From NCBI GenBank assembly GCA_017479645.1, contig JAFVBZ010000072.1, positions 1 to 64,000 on the forward strand: DNA of 64,000 nucleotides, written 5' to 3'. Each line of letters starts with the position of its first letter. Position 1 is the first letter of the stretch. A program made the position numbers and the translations under genes. Under the pieces are notes generated by a model. It searched no databases, had not been told where the DNA came from, and saw only the letters and a program-made list of their open reading frames with translations. Positions 62,165 to 64,000 of the stretch are shown in pieces. This stretch comes from Ruminiclostridium sp. GTDB lineage: Bacteria > Bacillota > Clostridia > Oscillospirales > Ruminococcaceae.

Positions 62165-62638
62165 TTAATCCTCTATCCAGACCTTCTTCATAATTACCGG
62201 AGTCTTCGGCTTGTCGGAGTAGTCGGTCTCGGTCTCCGCGATCTCATCTACCGCGTCCATACCCTCGATTACCTTTCCGAATGCCGCATAGCTTCCGTCA
62301 AGGTGCGGAGCGTCCTTGTGCATGATGAAGAACTGGCAGCTTGCGGAGTTCGGATCCGCAGCTCTCGCCATGGAGATAACACCGCGGGTGTGCTTAAGAT
62401 CGTTCTCAAAGCCGTTGGCAGCAAACTCGCCCTTGATATGCTCGCCGGAGTTGCCTGTGCCGTTTCCGTGAGGGCAGCCGCCCTGGATCATAAAGCCGTA
62501 TATTACTCTGTGGAATGTGAGCCCGTTGTAAAAGCCCTTGTTTACAAGCTTTTCAAAGTTTGCCACCGTCTCCGGCGCGATTTCCGGATAAAGCTCAAGC
62601 TTTATCTGCTTTCCGTTTTCAAGTTCGATTATTACCAT
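62165..62638 (-). CDS. ppiB: cyclophilin-type peptidyl-prolyl isomerase
   Basis: 157 residues, cytoplasmic. TFHRVIYGFMIQGG and GVISMARAADPNSASCQFFI are cyclophilin catalytic segments. Trp of the inhibitor pocket is not evident. The start comes 1 nt after the upstream stop, so the three genes form one operon. Confidence 0.95.
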   Translation of the reverse strand: MVIIELENGKQIKLELYPEIAPETVANFEKLVNKGFYNGLTFHRVIYGFMIQGGCPHGNGTGNSGEHIKGEFAANGFENDLKHTRGVISMARAADPNSASCQFFIMHKDAPHLDGSYAAFGKVIEGMDAVDEIAETETDYSDKPKTPVIMKKVWIED

Positions 62639-62639
62639 T

Positions 62640-63968
62640 TCAGTTTTTCCTTCCGTTTATAATTGTTTTTATAAGTATTGCTCCTGCCGCGATCACAGCC
62701 GCCGCAAGTACAGCAATAATAACGTAAAATACCGTTCCGTCAGCATTCTCTATGCTTTCCGGCTCATTTTCCGGCGTAATTCCGGTCTGCGCTGTTTCTG
62801 CGGGAGCGGGCGATGCCGCTTCCGTTTCTGCCGGCTTAGCATCGCTTCCGGCAGTTATTTCTCCGGTCTCGCCGTCACCGCCGCCTATCAGCGCAGTTTC
62901 TGTCTTTGCGGAGAAGTAACTGCGTCTTTCTGCCTTGTCGGCACGGTGGCTGTGTGCGAATGCCTCATCGCTGATGTCGAAGAACATCGGGCGCGTTTTG
63001 ATGCTGTTGAACTCACCGTTCTTGTAAACTCCGGTGCCGTCCCAGCAGGGATCCACCCATACCCACCGCGACTCCTTCTCATAGTAGAAAGCCGCAAATT
63101 CGTGGTTCTGTACGCCGTCTGCCAGCGTTTCGTAAGGCATACTTTCGGTTATCACGCCGCCCTTGATGTTAACGGCATCTATCCCCGCAGCCTCCGCCAT
63201 AGCGCAGAAGAGGTTCGCAAATCCGACACAGGTAGTCCTGTCCGAGCGCAGTACGTTGTACAGCGCTATCGTGTTTATATCGACGTCCGTTACCCTCGCA
63301 TCTTCGTCATAGAATATTGTTCCCGCAACAAACTCGGATATTGCACGGGCTTTTTCGTAATCGTCCTCAATGCCTTCCGTGACGCTGGCGGTGAGCGCCT
63401 GTATCTGTTCGAGAGCCGTATTTATCTCCGCCGGGTCAGCCGAGGGGCTGAGATACAGTGCAGCCGCCTGTGCCGGAGCTTCATAGATATGCTCAAAAAC
63501 GTTCCTGTTCGACTTTTCAAGCCCGTTCAGCGGGAAATACCAGCCGGAACCGTCGTAGAAGATGCGGTACTGCATTACAAGATCGCTGTCGGTTTTAAGC
63601 AGCAGGATATATGCGCCTTTTTCCGGCGCAAGCGTGAGAACAGCATCGTATGTGCCGTCCTTCTGCGCATTCATGGAATAGGTGCCGGAAGCGTCTTCGA
63701 GAGTTTTTATGAACATCTTCCGTATCTTTGCGGAAGTGTATTTTCCCCGCGCTTCAATTTTGTTGCCGGCGGCTTCTATAACAGAATAGTTATCCTCCGT
63801 AGCTGAAGTGCGGAGGATATTTGTTCTGCCGGGCGGCTCGGTGTAGTCTTCCGAGTGTGCGGTGAGCCGGAACATAACGGCAGCCGCGAATATCAGAAAA
63901 CAACACATAAAAATCAGTTTTACCCGCTTTTCATACGAAAAGCGGGCGTTGATATGATAAAGGTGCAT
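62640..63968 (-). CDS. transglutaminase-like membrane protein
   Basis: 442 residues: N-terminal membrane helix (about 17-36), large extracytoplasmic part with a transglutaminase core (about 210-315; Cys in TTCVGFANLFCAMA, His in VQNHEFAAFY, Asp in WVWVDPCWDG), Glu/Ala/Pro-rich linker and a C-terminal membrane helix (about 415-437). The triad suggests a peptidase or transglutaminase acting on the wall. Substrate unknown. Its promoter lies beyond 63970. Confidence 0.86.
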   Translation of the reverse strand: MHLYHINARFSYEKRVKLIFMCCFLIFAAAVMFRLTAHSEDYTEPPGRTNILRTSATEDNYSVIEAAGNKIEARGKYTSAKIRKMFIKTLEDASGTYSMNAQKDGTYDAVLTLAPEKGAYILLLKTDSDLVMQYRIFYDGSGWYFPLNGLEKSNRNVFEHIYEAPAQAAALYLSPSADPAEINTALEQIQALTASVTEGIEDDYEKARAISEFVAGTIFYDEDARVTDVDINTIALYNVLRSDRTTCVGFANLFCAMAEAAGIDAVNIKGGVITESMPYETLADGVQNHEFAAFYYEKESRWVWVDPCWDGTGVYKNGEFNSIKTRPMFFDISDEAFAHSHRADKAERRSYFSAKTETALIGGGDGETGEITAGSDAKPAETEAASPAPAETAQTGITPENEPESIENADGTVFYVIIAVLAAAVIAAGAILIKTIINGRKN

Positions 63969-64000
63969 AGATTATTCGTGCTTTTATCAGACCATCTTTC

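Overview
The window looks like a chromosomal piece of a motile, Gram-positive gut Firmicute of the Ruminococcus/Oscillospiraceae type. The pointers are class B sortases, SD-led genes (GGAGG) behind sigma-A promoters (TTGACA-17-TATAAT), a T-box in front of the trp operon, a single-chain glycyl-tRNA synthetase, MecA, PdaA and SpoIID relatives, and Thr-rich linkers on secreted proteins. The species call is an inference from gene content. No rRNA, tRNA, CRISPR array, prophage or transposase was seen.

Layout. 1-3767 (+): two class B sortases and a SpoIID-domain protein. 4228-8291 (-): a c-di-GMP-flavoured operon running PilZ protein, membrane GGDEF cyclase, ParA ATPase with an AT-hook-like tail, ComFB-like protein. 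8610-18855 (+): an unknown membrane protein and then the flagellar operon flgB-flgC-fliE-fliF-fliG-fliH-fliI-[LtaS/sulfatase-like protein]-fliJ. 18961-25570 (-): trpE-G-D-CF-B-A behind a T-box leader. 26075-27697: an AT-rich cassette with an XRE regulator and two unknown genes. 27875-32852 (-): leuS, galM and an orphan MBOAT acyltransferase. 32930-34205: a gene-free stretch with regularly spaced palindromes. 34270-40955: polysaccharide deacetylase, bactofilin, OGG1-like glycosylase, a zinc-ribbon/metallopeptidase pair, a zinc-ribbon membrane protein and a GH25 lysozyme. 41364-47300: rpe, a mecA-like gene, an Rnf-like trio (D, E, A only), a DUF4015-type protein and yajC. 47693-53908: PdaA-like lipoprotein, glyS, an unknown lipoprotein, a BspA-like LRR lipoprotein and ilvE. 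54013-54835: two tandem type I toxin-antitoxin units. 55093-64000: a zinc-ribbon membrane protein, brnTA, GH36 alpha-galactosidase, an ABC exporter with a Cys-rich partner, ung, a cyclophilin and a transglutaminase-like protein.

Three things stand out. First, two leader RNAs (50998-51172 and 54883-55051) share one fold with compensatory changes and carry mutually exclusive closing-helix, antiterminator and terminator pairings; they behave like an unrecognised riboswitch class. Second, the tandem small-toxin units show complete sense and antisense promoters, terminators and sequestered SDs. Third, the RnfD/E/A-like operon has lost most of the residues that hold cofactors in true Rnf. Two dispersed repeat families also run through the window; one sits mostly between stop codons and terminators.
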